Shown here: positions 1 through 7,573 of the stretch, one piece after another | Numbering within the stretch: position 1 is the stretch's first letter | Layout: every line of letters starts with the position of its first letter | Assembly (NCBI GenBank): GCA_001796995.1 | Contig: MGOB01000099.1 | Span: forward strand, 400-18,289 | From: Chloroflexi bacterium RBG_16_68_14 | GTDB taxonomy: Bacteria; Chloroflexota; Dehalococcoidia; DSTF01; RBG-16-68-14 | Length of the DNA: 17,890 nt | Direction of reading: 5' to 3' | Program-made: the position numbers and the translations under genes | Notes under the pieces: model-generated | Seen by the model: the letters and a program-made list of their open reading frames with translations, nothing else | What the model was told of the DNA's origin: nothing | Database searches by the model: none

Positions 1-1977
1 GAGCCGCCATTTCCCGGCTTCGCCGATGTCGCCTACTATGCTGGCTACCTGGCGTTCATCGTGGCGATACCGCTGCTGACGTTTCCCGAGCGGCGTCTGC
101 ACGACCAGCGCTGGGTCATCGACGCGGCCATCGTCATCATCGTCGCTGGCACCATTACCTGGGAATACGTGATGAAGCCTATCGTCGCGGAGAGCGGGAG
201 CGCGTACTCCGAGGCGACCGTGGCGCTCGGCTATCCGCTGCTAGACCTGGTGTTGCTCACAACGCTGGTGGCGACGCTGTTCGCTTCCGGTGGCCGCTTC
301 TCGGCTCGCGCGCTCGTGCTCACCGCCGCGGCGGCAGCGCAAGTCATTACGGACGCGGTGTACACCTACGCTGTCACGACTGTCGGCTACGACAACGTCG
401 GCAATCCGCTCGAGTTGGGATGGATCGCCGCCTACCTGCTCCTGGCCATCTGTTTCGTCCTTCCTAGCGACGCCCGAGCCCGGAGCAGTTCTGCGCGGCC
501 CTCCTTGGTAGGGCTCGTCTTGCCTTATGCCGCCGGACTGCCCCTGGGCGCCCTCCTCATTGCTGGCGCCGTGGAAGGGCGGCCTTCGATGGTGCTTCTC
601 AGTGGAGCAGTCGCTGTCGTTGCGCTGGTGGGTTCCCGTCAGTTCTTGACCCTGCGAGACAACCTCAGCCTCCTGATCCAGGCCGCCAACTACGACTCGC
701 TCACCGGCATGGCGAATCGCCGTCTCTTTGAGGAAGACGCCGGACGCCACCTGCGGCGGCATCGTGACGCCGGTGGTGCAGCGTTGGTGCTCCTCGGCCT
801 CGACGACCTCAAGGCGGTGAACGATAGTCTGGGCCACCGGGCGGGAGACGAGGTGATCACCAAGGTAGCCCAGGTGCTGAGCGAATTCTTCAGCAGCGGC
901 GCGAGGCCCGCTCGACTGGGCGGCGATGAGTTTACCGTGCTCCTCCAAGGGGCCGACATCGGTGAGGCAGAGGCCGTGGCCCGCCGGCTCCTGGAAACCC
1001 TGCGCCGGCGGCCAGTGGTCATCGAAGGCCGGATCATCCCCATCACGGCCAGCGCAGGCATCGCTCTACGCCCGGAGCACGGCACGACTTTGGGCGAGCT
1101 GCTCGGGCACGCCGACCTGGCGATGGACGAAGCGAAGACGGCTGGCGGCAACGACGTGCGTGTCTACGACCCCGGAAGGGGCGGACAGGCCCTGAGCGAG
1201 TCGAGGCTCCTGTGGAAGCAGCGCATCGGCGAGGCGCTGGAGCGGGACCTCTTCGTGCTCTATGGTCAGCCTATCGTCGAGCTCGCCAGCGGGCAGACGC
1301 GCGAGTATGAGATCTTGCTTCGCCTGCCGGACGACGAGGGGCAGCTCATGGCGCCGGGCGCCTTTCTGGGCGTTGCAGAGCGGTTCGGTCTCATCCACGG
1401 CATCGACCGCTGGGTGCTCCGACAGGCCATTCGTCTCATCGCTACACACCAGCGCCAGGGCTCCGACATCCGGCTCGCCGTGAATCTCTCGGGCAAAGCC
1501 TTCGAGGACAGCGATCTCTTGCACTTCGTCGAGGACGAGCTCAGGTCTGCCGCCATCGACCCCGCTCAGCTCACCCTGGAGGTGACGGAGACGGCGGCCA
1601 TCGCCGACCTTGATCGAGCCCTGAAGTTCATACGCAGCCTGAGACGGCTCGGCTGCCGCTTCGCGCTCGATGACTTTGGCGTCGGATTCTCCAGCCTTCA
1701 TCACCTGAAGCACCTACCCGTGGACTACCTGAAGATCGACGGAAGCTTCATCCGCCAACTTCCCTATGACGCGGTAGACCAGCAATTGGTACAGGGGATC
1801 GTGGCGCTTGCCCGGGCCCTGGGTAGGCAGACCATCGCCGAGTTCGTCCAGGATGAGGAGACGGTGCGTCTGCTACGGGAGTTCGGCGTCGAGTACGGCC
1901 AGGGCTTCTATCTGGGCCGGCCGGAACCGGTGGCGATGCTCCCGGCTGGTGACAGGCTCTCCGCCAAAGCGGCCTGA
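1..1977 (+). CDS. Membrane-anchored GGDEF-EAL cyclic-di-GMP turnover protein (5' end outside window)
   Basis: The reading frame is open from base 1 with no stop, so the true start lies left of the window; the first in-window start candidate is GTG at 61. The first 200 or so residues form about six or seven hydrophobic helices, a MASE-like membrane sensor region. A diguanylate cyclase domain follows, with SLTGMANRR and an intact RLGGDEF signature (919-933). The RxxD inhibitory site expected five residues before GGDEF is absent (SSGA there). The EAL phosphodiesterase domain reads EILLR (1309 on) instead of EALLR but keeps the metal and catalytic residues: NLS, EVTET, DDFG, KID, IAE and GQGFYLGRP. 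By family knowledge it makes and/or degrades cyclic-di-GMP at the inner membrane; with the EAL residues intact, hydrolysis is likely. The signal it senses cannot be told. It converges on the nitrilase gene with a 35-base gap and no clear terminator. Confidence 0.93.
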   Translation, partial: EPPFPGFADVAYYAGYLAFIVAIPLLTFPERRLHDQRWVIDAAIVIIVAGTITWEYVMKPIVAESGSAYSEATVALGYPLLDLVLLTTLVATLFASGGRFSARALVLTAAAAAQVITDAVYTYAVTTVGYDNVGNPLELGWIAAYLLLAICFVLPSDARARSSSARPSLVGLVLPYAAGLPLGALLIAGAVEGRPSMVLLSGAVAVVALVGSRQFLTLRDNLSLLIQAANYDSLTGMANRRLFEEDAGRHLRRHRDAGGAALVLLGLDDLKAVNDSLGHRAGDEVITKVAQVLSEFFSSGARPARLGGDEFTVLLQGADIGEAEAVARRLLETLRRRPVVIEGRIIPITASAGIALRPEHGTTLGELLGHADLAMDEAKTAGGNDVRVYDPGRGGQALSESRLLWKQRIGEALERDLFVLYGQPIVELASGQTREYEILLRLPDDEGQLMAPGAFLGVAERFGLIHGIDRWVLRQAIRLIATHQRQGSDIRLAVNLSGKAFEDSDLLHFVEDELRSAAIDPAQLTLEVTETAAIADLDRALKFIRSLRRLGCRFALDDFGVGFSSLHHLKHLPVDYLKIDGSFIRQLPYDAVDQQLVQGIVALARALGRQTIAEFVQDEETVRLLREFGVEYGQGFYLGRPEPVAMLPAGDRLSAKAA

Positions 1978-2012
1978 AGCGATCTGTCTCTGACGTCCAG
2001 ACCGAGCAGGCC

Positions 2013-3026
2013 TCAGCGACGGCGCGACCGGCGCTTCGGCGGCGGCGCAGGGGGCGCCGCTTCCGGGCCGCCCAGCTCCGTGCGGAGCATCGGCCGCGGC
2101 TGCTGGTTGACCGTGAGCTGGAAGACGTCCGGGCGCGCGTAGTGGCCGGCCACGTCGAACAGCCACTTGGCGCCGCCCAGCTCGCTCGGGTCCACCTCCG
2201 CGTAGAGGACCTCCTCCTTCGCGCGCGCGGGCCCGGCGAGGAACTGGCCGTTGGGATGGACGATGGCGCTGTCGCCTACGTTAATCCACTCGCCGGCGCT
2301 GGCGTAGAAGCGCTGCTTGAACTCGTACCGGTCGGGGATGTCGTCCTTGCGCAGGGCGATGGAGCAGCCGATGACGTAGACGCGACCCTCCCGGGCGATG
2401 TGCTGGAGGGTGGCCAGCCAGGCCTGGCCCCGGTCCCAGGTCGCCGCCACGTAGATCTGGGTGCCCCAGGCGTACATGGTGTAGCGCGCCAGCGGCATGT
2501 AGTTCTCCCAGCAGATGAGCCCGCCCAGCTTGCCCAAGGGCGTATCGTAGGCCTCCAGGGTGCTACCGTCGCCCTGGGCCCAGACCAGCCGTTCGGCGGC
2601 GGTGGGCACCAGCTTGCGGTGCTTGCCCATGATGTCCCCCTGGGCATTGATGTAGAGGAGGGTGTTGTAGAGGCTGGCGCCGCTCGCCTCCACGTTCCGC
2701 TCGTTCAGGCCGATGACGACGTAGGCCTTCGCCCGTCGGGCGGCGCGGCAGAGCTGGTCCGTCGCCTCGCTGGGGATCGCCACCGAGTTGGCCAGCAGCT
2801 CGGCGTAGAGGCTGTTGTGCAGCCCGATCTCGTACGAGGGGATCGCCCACACCCAGTCCGGGTAAGTGGGGATGAACGCCTCCGGGAAGACGGCCAGCCG
2901 CGCCCCCTGGCGCCCGGTCTCCGCGAGCAGCTTGCACGCCTTCTCGACGGTCGCCTCCCGGTCGAGAAAGACGGGCGCGGCCTGCACCGCTGCGACGGTG
3001 AAGGTGTCTCGGCTGGCTTTGGTCAT
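2013..3026 (-). CDS. Nitrilase (branch 1, nitrile aminohydrolase)
   Basis: Carbon-nitrogen hydrolase of 337 residues, a usual nitrilase length. The Glu-Lys-Cys triad is visible: E49 in FPEAFIPTYPDW, K138 in GKHRKLVPT and C172 in GGLICWENYMPLAR. The CWEN context and the YPDW segment point to true nitrilases (nitrile to carboxylate plus ammonia) rather than amidases or N-carbamoyl hydrolases. It is soluble, with no signal peptide, and the family usually forms spiral oligomers. The frame stays open upstream to 3317, but that stretch is the shadow of the methyltransferase gene. I chose ATG 3026 because the nitrilase fold begins at once and an AGGAG lies 11 bases upstream across the methyltransferase stop. 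The last 19 residues are Pro-rich and end in KRRSRRR, a basic tail not typical of the family. The substrate cannot be predicted. Confidence 0.93.
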   Translation of the reverse strand: MTKASRDTFTVAAVQAAPVFLDREATVEKACKLLAETGRQGARLAVFPEAFIPTYPDWVWAIPSYEIGLHNSLYAELLANSVAIPSEATDQLCRAARRAKAYVVIGLNERNVEASGASLYNTLLYINAQGDIMGKHRKLVPTAAERLVWAQGDGSTLEAYDTPLGKLGGLICWENYMPLARYTMYAWGTQIYVAATWDRGQAWLATLQHIAREGRVYVIGCSIALRKDDIPDRYEFKQRFYASAGEWINVGDSAIVHPNGQFLAGPARAKEEVLYAEVDPSELGGAKWLFDVAGHYARPDVFQLTVNQQPRPMLRTELGGPEAAPPAPPPKRRSRRR

Positions 3027-3037
3027 GCCCTCAGGCG

Positions 3038-3042
3038 CTCCT
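3038..3042 (-). promoter_or_regulatory. Ribosome binding site of the nitrilase gene, overlapping the methyltransferase stop
   Basis: On the minus strand the methyltransferase stop TAG (3043-3041) runs straight into GAG, giving AGGAG 11 bases before the nitrilase ATG at 3026. This supports translational coupling of the two genes and decides the short nitrilase start over the longer open frame. Confidence 0.6.
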
Positions 3043-4075
3043 ACTTCTGGCCGTACGTCACGGCGTGGACCGGTGTGAGGTCGAAGGACCCCACGTTGCG
3101 AAAGCCGTACTTGTTGAGCAGATCGACGTACGCCTGCGTAGGCAGCAGCTGGTCGTCGATCAGCGCCTCGAAGAACTGGATCCCGCACATGACCCGCGCG
3201 GGGACGGTCCGGCATCCCTCCGTCGACTCCGGGAACGGGAAGTCGGAGATGACGAAGTGGCCGTCGGGCTTGAGGGCGCGGTGGACGTTGGCGGTGACTT
3301 TCTCGATGTCGCGGCACTCGTGCATGGACACGTTGATCAGGGCTGCGTCATACTCCTCGCTGGCGTCGAACTGCTCGAGTGTGCTCTGTATCAGGGAGAC
3401 CCGGCCTTGCAGCCCCTCTTGCTTGAGCCGCTCCGCGACCAGCTCCAGCGAGTAGGCGTCGCCATCGACGCCGACGAGCGAGCAGTTGGGGAACGCCTGT
3501 GCCAGCTTCAGCAGTCCGACCCCGGCGCCGCAGGCCAGGTCCAGCACGCGGGCGCCATCGGCCAGCCGGTCCGAGAGGCCCGGGATGCGAGACAGGCCGC
3601 CCGGGATGACGCGCGTGTAGAAGGGCCGGGCGGTACCGCTCACCATCCGGATCCAGTCGGGACTGCACTGGTCCCACCAGATGCGCTGGCCCGAGGGCAA
3701 GTGCTCCGCGAAGCGGTCGAACATCTCCGGCTGGAGCACGATGCCGGGCAGGGCGCCGACGTAGCCGGGGAAGTCGTGGTCGAGCAGTAGCTTGTCCATG
3801 TGGGGCGCCAAGCGATACGTTCCGTCCCCGGTCAGTTCCAGGACTTCCGAGGCATAGGCGGCCCGGCACCAGACCTGCGTGTAGAACGGATCGACGCCCT
3901 TCTTCTTCGCCAGCGCCTCTGGAGTGATGCCCCGCTCGTGTTTCGCGATCGCTTCGAACAGGCCGAGGCGCAGGCCGATGTCCATCGTCCGCACGCCTAC
4001 GTACCCGGCCACCTGGGCCAGGATTTTTCCTGCTTGCTGCTGTACCTCTTCGGGGGATGGAGTGGACTGAGTCAT
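3041..4075 (-). CDS. Class I SAM-dependent methyltransferase with N-terminal winged-helix dimerisation region
   Basis: 344 residues. Residues about 10-100 resemble the winged-helix dimerisation region of small-molecule O-methyltransferases (LGLFEAIA, GITPEALAKKKGV, LTGDGTYRLAPHMDKLLL). The Rossmann methyltransferase fold follows, with motif I VLDLACGAGVGLL at about 177-189, the acidic strand-2 end VGVDGD at about 201-206, then ALINVSMHEC, RALKPDGHFVISDF and a C-terminal aromatic strand. This layout is known for plant-type and polyketide-tailoring O-/N-/C-methyltransferases, so the acceptor is probably a small molecule, but it is unknown. The ATG at 4075 is chosen because a strong GGAGGT lies five bases upstream; the frame extends to 4174 but without support. 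It is followed 14 bases later by the nitrilase, so the two form an operon and may act in one pathway (inference). Confidence 0.9.
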   Translation of the reverse strand: MTQSTPSPEEVQQQAGKILAQVAGYVGVRTMDIGLRLGLFEAIAKHERGITPEALAKKKGVDPFYTQVWCRAAYASEVLELTGDGTYRLAPHMDKLLLDHDFPGYVGALPGIVLQPEMFDRFAEHLPSGQRIWWDQCSPDWIRMVSGTARPFYTRVIPGGLSRIPGLSDRLADGARVLDLACGAGVGLLKLAQAFPNCSLVGVDGDAYSLELVAERLKQEGLQGRVSLIQSTLEQFDASEEYDAALINVSMHECRDIEKVTANVHRALKPDGHFVISDFPFPESTEGCRTVPARVMCGIQFFEALIDDQLLPTQAYVDLLNKYGFRNVGSFDLTPVHAVTYGQK

Positions 4076-4080
4076 GGCAG

Positions 4081-4086
4081 ACCTCC
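4081..4086 (-). promoter_or_regulatory. Strong Shine-Dalgarno fixing the methyltransferase start
   Basis: The minus strand reads GGAGGT at 4086-4081, five bases before ATG 4075. It selects this ATG over the in-frame upstream extension to 4174. Confidence 0.8.
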
Positions 4087-4154
4087 GTTGTGTGTACGGT
4101 GGAGGGCGGGATGTCGCTTGAGGTGGAGCGGAACCCGCGCTACCTGTGACCGGC

Positions 4155-4184
4155 AGCTTAATCCGCGGTCCCATCGTGCGTCAA
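4155..4184 (-). promoter_or_regulatory. Possible promoter of the methyltransferase-nitrilase operon
   Basis: On the minus strand TTGACG (4184-4179) is followed after 18 bases by TAAGCT (4160-4155). The -35 is good and the -10 is weak. The -35 overlaps the ridA stop codon, so the pair could have its own promoter inside the leftward gene run. The leader to ATG 4075 would be about 70 bases. Confidence 0.35.
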
Positions 4185-4570
4185 GTCTCCCCGCTCACGT
4201 CTCCGCTTCCTACCTCCGCCACGCACTCGATCTCCACCAGCAGCTCGGGCAGGGCGAGGCCGTTCGCCCCCAGGGCCGAGCGCGCCGGCGGGTCCTTGGG
4301 GAAGAACTCCCGGTAGACCTCGTTCATCTTGGGCCAGAGTGACATGTCGCTGAGGAACACCGTCACCTTCACCACGTCCTCCAGCGAGGCCCCTGCCCGG
4401 GCGAGGACCTCGCGGATGTTCTCCAGCGTGGCCCGCGTCTGCGCCTCGATCCCCTCCACTACCTGCCCGTCGCGCATGCCCACCTGGCCGGAGACGAAGA
4501 GCAGGTTGCCCGTCCGCACGGCGGCCGAGAAGGGGTAGGGCAGGTCACTGGGGTACACCTGTTTCGCCAT
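4181..4570 (-). CDS. RidA-family (YjgF/YER057c/UK114) reactive enamine/imine deaminase
   Basis: 129 residues, the normal length of this trimeric cytosolic family. Typical signatures are FSAAVRTGNLLFVSGQVG, the TLENIREVLARAGASLEDVVKVTVFL helix-strand and the C-terminal PARSALGANGLALPELLVEIECVA. The family active-site arginine is R97 (PPARSA) and the acidic residue is E114 (VEIE), so it belongs with members able to hydrolyse 2-aminoacrylate-type imines from PLP enzymes. Many paralogues act instead in catabolic pathways, and the specific substrate is not visible. ATG 4570 lies seven bases after an AGGAAGG stretch. ATG 4576 (two residues longer) is also possible, and the open frame to 4609 is not needed. 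It sits between the peptidase and the methyltransferase-nitrilase pair on the same strand, so a shared nitrogen-compound pathway is possible but unproven. Confidence 0.92.
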   Translation of the reverse strand: MAKQVYPSDLPYPFSAAVRTGNLLFVSGQVGMRDGQVVEGIEAQTRATLENIREVLARAGASLEDVVKVTVFLSDMSLWPKMNEVYREFFPKDPPARSALGANGLALPELLVEIECVAEVGSGDVSGET

Positions 4571-4597
4571 CGTCATGCCTTCCTTTCGTGACCTTTC

Positions 4598-4625
4598 GTA
4601 GGGGCGCACGGCCGTGCGCCCCTAC
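4598..4625. repeat. Perfect 28-base palindrome between ridA and the upstream peptidase
   Basis: The two 14-base arms GTAGGGGCGCACGG and CCGTGCGCCCCTAC are exact reverse complements with no spacer. The palindrome holds the stop codon of the leftward peptidase gene (4624-4622) and ends 22 bases before the RidA ATG ATG pair. There is no T-run on either side, so it is not a standard intrinsic terminator. GTAGGGGCG-type palindromes recur as dispersed intergenic elements in several bacterial groups (general knowledge). It may act as a REP-like mRNA stabiliser or partial terminator. Confidence 0.8.
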
Positions 4626-6643
4626 TCCGTCACCTCGTACCGGTAGCGCGCTGGCTCCGTCGTCCCCTCCGTTGCGCCCAGGATGACGATGACGGCGGTC
4701 TGATACTCCGCGCCCAGGCCGGGCAGGGCCACCTGCGCCTCGTTGCGATTGTCCAGCGCGATCACCTCCACCTCAGGCGCCGGGCCCAGGGTGATGAGGC
4801 GGAGCTGGAAGCGCTGGGGCAGCAGGTCGTCCACGCGCCGGAAGCCCTCGCGCCGCCAGCCGCCGATATCAGCCTCGGCGTCGTCGAAGAAGTCGAACTC
4901 CAGCACGGCGATGTCTTCGATGGCCCAGCCGGACTCGCTGGTGCTGTCGTCGGTCAGGTACTCGAAGCGGAGGAGGATGCGGGCGCCGGCGTAGGCGGAG
5001 AGGTCGATGCGCTCCTCCACCCACTGGGGCGCCTCGCCGCCGCCGCTGCGGCCGGTGTAACCCGGGCCGTAGCCCACCCCCAGCGGGTCCTCCGTCGTCG
5101 TCTGGCTACCGGAGAGCGCCGTCCAGGTGCGGCCGCCGTCGCGCGAGGCCGCCACGTAGCCGTAGTCGTACCAGCGTTCGATGTCGAACCAGGTGCGGAA
5201 GGTGAGGGTGGCCTGCTGGACGCCGGTGAGGTCCAGCTCCCTGGTCAGGGTGGCGTCGATGTTGTCGCCGCGGTTGGACCACCAGAACGAGCCGGCGGCC
5301 GTCTCCTGGGCGGCCAGGACGGGCACCTGCGTCTCGCCCCGGAAGACGAAGGTGGGCGTGTCGGCGAACTCGCCCGCCCGCACCTCCAGATAGTCGGCGC
5401 CGAACTGCCCCGCCTCGCCCTCGCCCGGCCCGGGGCCCTCGATGCCGGTCGTCGTGGGGCCGCTCACCTCCCGCCCCCGGTAGCCGTAAGGCCCCTCCGG
5501 CTCATCGAGGAAGTTGGCCACCGCCCAGTCGGCCACGAGCTGGTCGAAGGTGCGGGCCGAGCCGGTGGCCCGCAGGAAGGCCCGCACCCCATCGACGCCG
5601 TTGGCGGGCTCGGCGGCCAGTTGCCGGACACCGCCTTCGGTCTGCTCCAGCAGGTAGGCGAAGAAGAGGCTGCTGGCACCGTAATGGGCGGCGCTGCTCT
5701 GGAGCTCCGTCCAGGCGTTGAGCTGGGTGTCCGGCTGCTCCAGGAAGGCGTTGGAGAAGGTCGTCCCGTCCCCCACCAGCGCCGCCGCCACCTCCGAGAG
5801 CCCCTCGCCCACCCACGTCTCCTCGTCGGCGTCGAGCCCGCGGTGGATGACGTGCTGGAACTCGTGGGCGAGCAACTGGGTGTAGCCGGGCGAGCCCAGG
5901 GGATACTGCGTCAGGTTCAGGTAGATCATCTCCCGCTGATTGCTGTGGGACACCACCTCCCGGGGGTAGGCGTCCTCGTCGGAGACGTAGCCGGCGACGG
6001 CGGAGCCCAGGTCGGCGTGGAGGAGCACGATGCGCGGGTCGCCGTCGACGCCGGGGATAGGCGGCGGGCCGAAGGCGCCGGTGACCCGCGGCCACACCGT
6101 CTCCTCCAGCACGCGGACGGCGGCGTCCACCTGGCCGTCGTCCACGTCAGCCCCCTCTTCGAAGAAGAAGTAGGCGTGCTCCGAGACCGCGCGCAGGGTG
6201 GCGGAGACCGTGCGGCGCTCGGGCAGCTCCTCCGGGCCCGACGGCAGGACGAGCAGGTCGAACTGCTGGATGTCGCCAAGGGCGGGCGGCGGGAGCTGGA
6301 TCTGGCGCGGCGGGTCGGTCAGGCCGCGAAAGCGCCGCGCCAGGTCGGCCAGGTCGCGCTGGGGCGGCTCGTCGCTGCCGGTGGAGGGTGCTGCGGTCGG
6401 CTCGGTCGTGAGCGCGGGCGAGCTCAGGGGAGGCTGCTCGCTACTGCCGTCACCACCGCAGGCGGCGACGAGGACAGCGGTGGCCAGGAGAGCGAGAACC
6501 GCCCCGACTTGGCCGGGGCGGTTCGAGAAAGCGCGGCGCAGGATGTTGCGCCTATTTGGCGCGGGGGTGGGCCTGCTCGTAGACGCGGCGGACGTGCTCG
6601 TCGGTGATCTGGGTGTAGACCTGGGTGGTGGAGATGTTGGCAT
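4622..6643 (-). CDS. Lipoprotein zinc metallopeptidase (peptidase-MA-like) with immune-inhibitor-A/MAM-like C-terminal region; start uncertain
   Basis: Numbering is from the only canonical start, ATG 6643. Residues about 48-62 (GAVLALLATAVLVAAC) are a lipoprotein signal with lipobox LVAAC and C62 as the lipidated cysteine, followed by a Ser/Pro/Thr-rich linker. A gluzincin-type catalytic region has HEFQH at 260-264 with E280 in WVGEGLSEVAAA as the probable third zinc ligand. Residues about 450-580 (FWWSNRGD, LTFRTWFDIERWYDYGYVAASRDGGRTW, SGWAIEDIAV) resemble the beta-sandwich that follows the catalytic domain of immune inhibitor A proteases. It should be a cell-surface, membrane-tethered protease. 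ATG 6643 would overlap xerD by 92 bases and put about 47 odd residues before the signal helix. No ATG, GTG or TTG lies between, so a CTG at 6541 or another non-standard start is possible. Confidence 0.82.
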   Translation of the reverse strand: MPTSPPPRSTPRSPTSTSAASTSRPTPAPNRRNILRRAFSNRPGQVGAVLALLATAVLVAACGGDGSSEQPPLSSPALTTEPTAAPSTGSDEPPQRDLADLARRFRGLTDPPRQIQLPPPALGDIQQFDLLVLPSGPEELPERRTVSATLRAVSEHAYFFFEEGADVDDGQVDAAVRVLEETVWPRVTGAFGPPPIPGVDGDPRIVLLHADLGSAVAGYVSDEDAYPREVVSHSNQREMIYLNLTQYPLGSPGYTQLLAHEFQHVIHRGLDADEETWVGEGLSEVAAALVGDGTTFSNAFLEQPDTQLNAWTELQSSAAHYGASSLFFAYLLEQTEGGVRQLAAEPANGVDGVRAFLRATGSARTFDQLVADWAVANFLDEPEGPYGYRGREVSGPTTTGIEGPGPGEGEAGQFGADYLEVRAGEFADTPTFVFRGETQVPVLAAQETAAGSFWWSNRGDNIDATLTRELDLTGVQQATLTFRTWFDIERWYDYGYVAASRDGGRTWTALSGSQTTTEDPLGVGYGPGYTGRSGGGEAPQWVEERIDLSAYAGARILLRFEYLTDDSTSESGWAIEDIAVLEFDFFDDAEADIGGWRREGFRRVDDLLPQRFQLRLITLGPAPEVEVIALDNRNEAQVALPGLGAEYQTAVIVILGATEGTTEPARYRYEVTE
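6496..6524 (-). terminator. 11-base-pair hairpin just after the xerD stop, inside the lipoprotein signal-peptide region
   Basis: Arms GAACCGCCCCG (6496-6506) and CGGGGCGGTTC (6514-6524) pair perfectly around a seven-base loop. It begins 28 bases after the xerD stop. The following leftward sequence (TTCTCGCTCTCC) is pyrimidine-rich but lacks a clear U-tract. It may terminate or protect the xerD transcript, or be a translational control element for the lipoprotein gene, whose signal peptide it encodes in part. Confidence 0.4.
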
Positions 6644-7463
6644 GGCCGAGGAGCTCTTGCACGTTCCGCAAGGGAGCGCCGCCCCTCAGCATATGGGTGG
6701 CGAAGCTGTGACGCAAGGAATGGGGGGTGACCGTCCCCTGGAGGCCCGCCTGCCTGGCGTACTGCTTGAGGATGAGCCAGAAGCCCTGGCGAGTCAGCCG
6801 CTCGCCCCGGCGGTTGACGAAGAGGGCCCGCTCCTTCTTGTTCTTCACCAGCCGCCCGCGGCCCTCGTTCAGGTAGGCCACCAGGGCGCGCAGCGCCTGC
6901 TCGTGGATGGGGATGGAGCGCTCCTTAGCGCCCTTGCCCAGGCAGCGCGCGCTGGGATGGTGCGGGTCCATGGAGATGCTGTCCAGGTTCAGGGAGACCA
7001 GCTCGGTGACCCGGAGGCCGGTGGCGTAGAGCAGCTCCAGCATCGCCCGGTCGCGCAGCGCTTCCGGTGTCCTGCGCTTCGCCGGCTGCTCCAAGAGTTC
7101 GTCCACCTCCTGGACGCTGAGCGGCTTGGGCAGCGTCTTTCCAACCCGAGGCGATTCCAGGCTCTCGGTGGGGTTGCGCTGAATGGTGCCCTCCGCCTGG
7201 AGGAACTGAAAGAAAGACTTGACCGCGGCCACCTTTCGGGCGACGGAGGCCTCGGCGTAGCGCCGCTGTTTTAAGTCCAGAACATACGAGACGACGGCGT
7301 CCGTACTGACGCGGCGCCAGTCGGTGGGGTTGCCGTTGAGGTTCAGGGTGGAGAGGAAGGTCTGGAACTGGGTCAGGTCGTTACGGTAGGCGGCGATGGT
7401 GTTTTCTGAGGCTCCCTTCTCTGACGACATGAATTGAAGGAAATGGCCAATGCGGTCTTCCAT
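6552..7463 (-). CDS. xerD: Site-specific tyrosine recombinase, XerC/XerD type
   Basis: 303 residues, the standard Xer length. The N-terminal SAM-like core-binding domain spans about 1-95 (HFLQFMSSEKGASENTIAAYRNDL). The catalytic domain keeps the full set: R151 (ATGLRVTEL), K177 (LGKGAKERSIP), H248 and R251 (HSLRHSFATHML), H274 (LLGHANISTTQ) and the nucleophile Y283 (QVYTQI). By family knowledge Xer proteins resolve chromosome dimers at dif near the terminus, with FtsK. No dif-like 28-mer was recognised here and there are no phage genes nearby, so a housekeeping role is more likely than a phage integrase. Telling XerC from XerD needs a tree; the symbol is a best guess. ATG 7463 has GAGGT seven to eight bases upstream. 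The stop at 6554-6552 lies inside the long frame of the following lipoprotein gene. Confidence 0.92.
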   Translation of the reverse strand: MEDRIGHFLQFMSSEKGASENTIAAYRNDLTQFQTFLSTLNLNGNPTDWRRVSTDAVVSYVLDLKQRRYAEASVARKVAAVKSFFQFLQAEGTIQRNPTESLESPRVGKTLPKPLSVQEVDELLEQPAKRRTPEALRDRAMLELLYATGLRVTELVSLNLDSISMDPHHPSARCLGKGAKERSIPIHEQALRALVAYLNEGRGRLVKNKKERALFVNRRGERLTRQGFWLILKQYARQAGLQGTVTPHSLRHSFATHMLRGGAPLRNVQELLGHANISTTQVYTQITDEHVRRVYEQAHPRAK

Positions 7464-7573
7464 GACGCTGACCTCACCTCTACTTGGACGTTACGTCTGC
7501 GGGGCCTGGGGATGTTGACCCAATTTTACGCGGCAGATCGTCCGCTGTCTAGACGGTTGCAAGGGTAAGACAT

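Noticed and set aside
3027..3317. Longer nitrilase start at 3317
   Set aside because: The extension lies inside the methyltransferase gene, gives non-nitrilase Arg/Pro-rich sequence and has no ribosome binding site, unlike ATG 3026.
2142..3455. Long plus-strand open frame of 437 codons opposite the nitrilase and methyltransferase
   Set aside because: It is a shadow of two clear minus-strand genes. Its translation shows no fold pattern and it crosses the boundary of two real genes.
6552..7463. xerD as a phage or island integrase marking an insertion
   Set aside because: No tRNA, attachment repeats, excisionase or phage genes are nearby. The 303-residue length and motifs are those of housekeeping Xer proteins.
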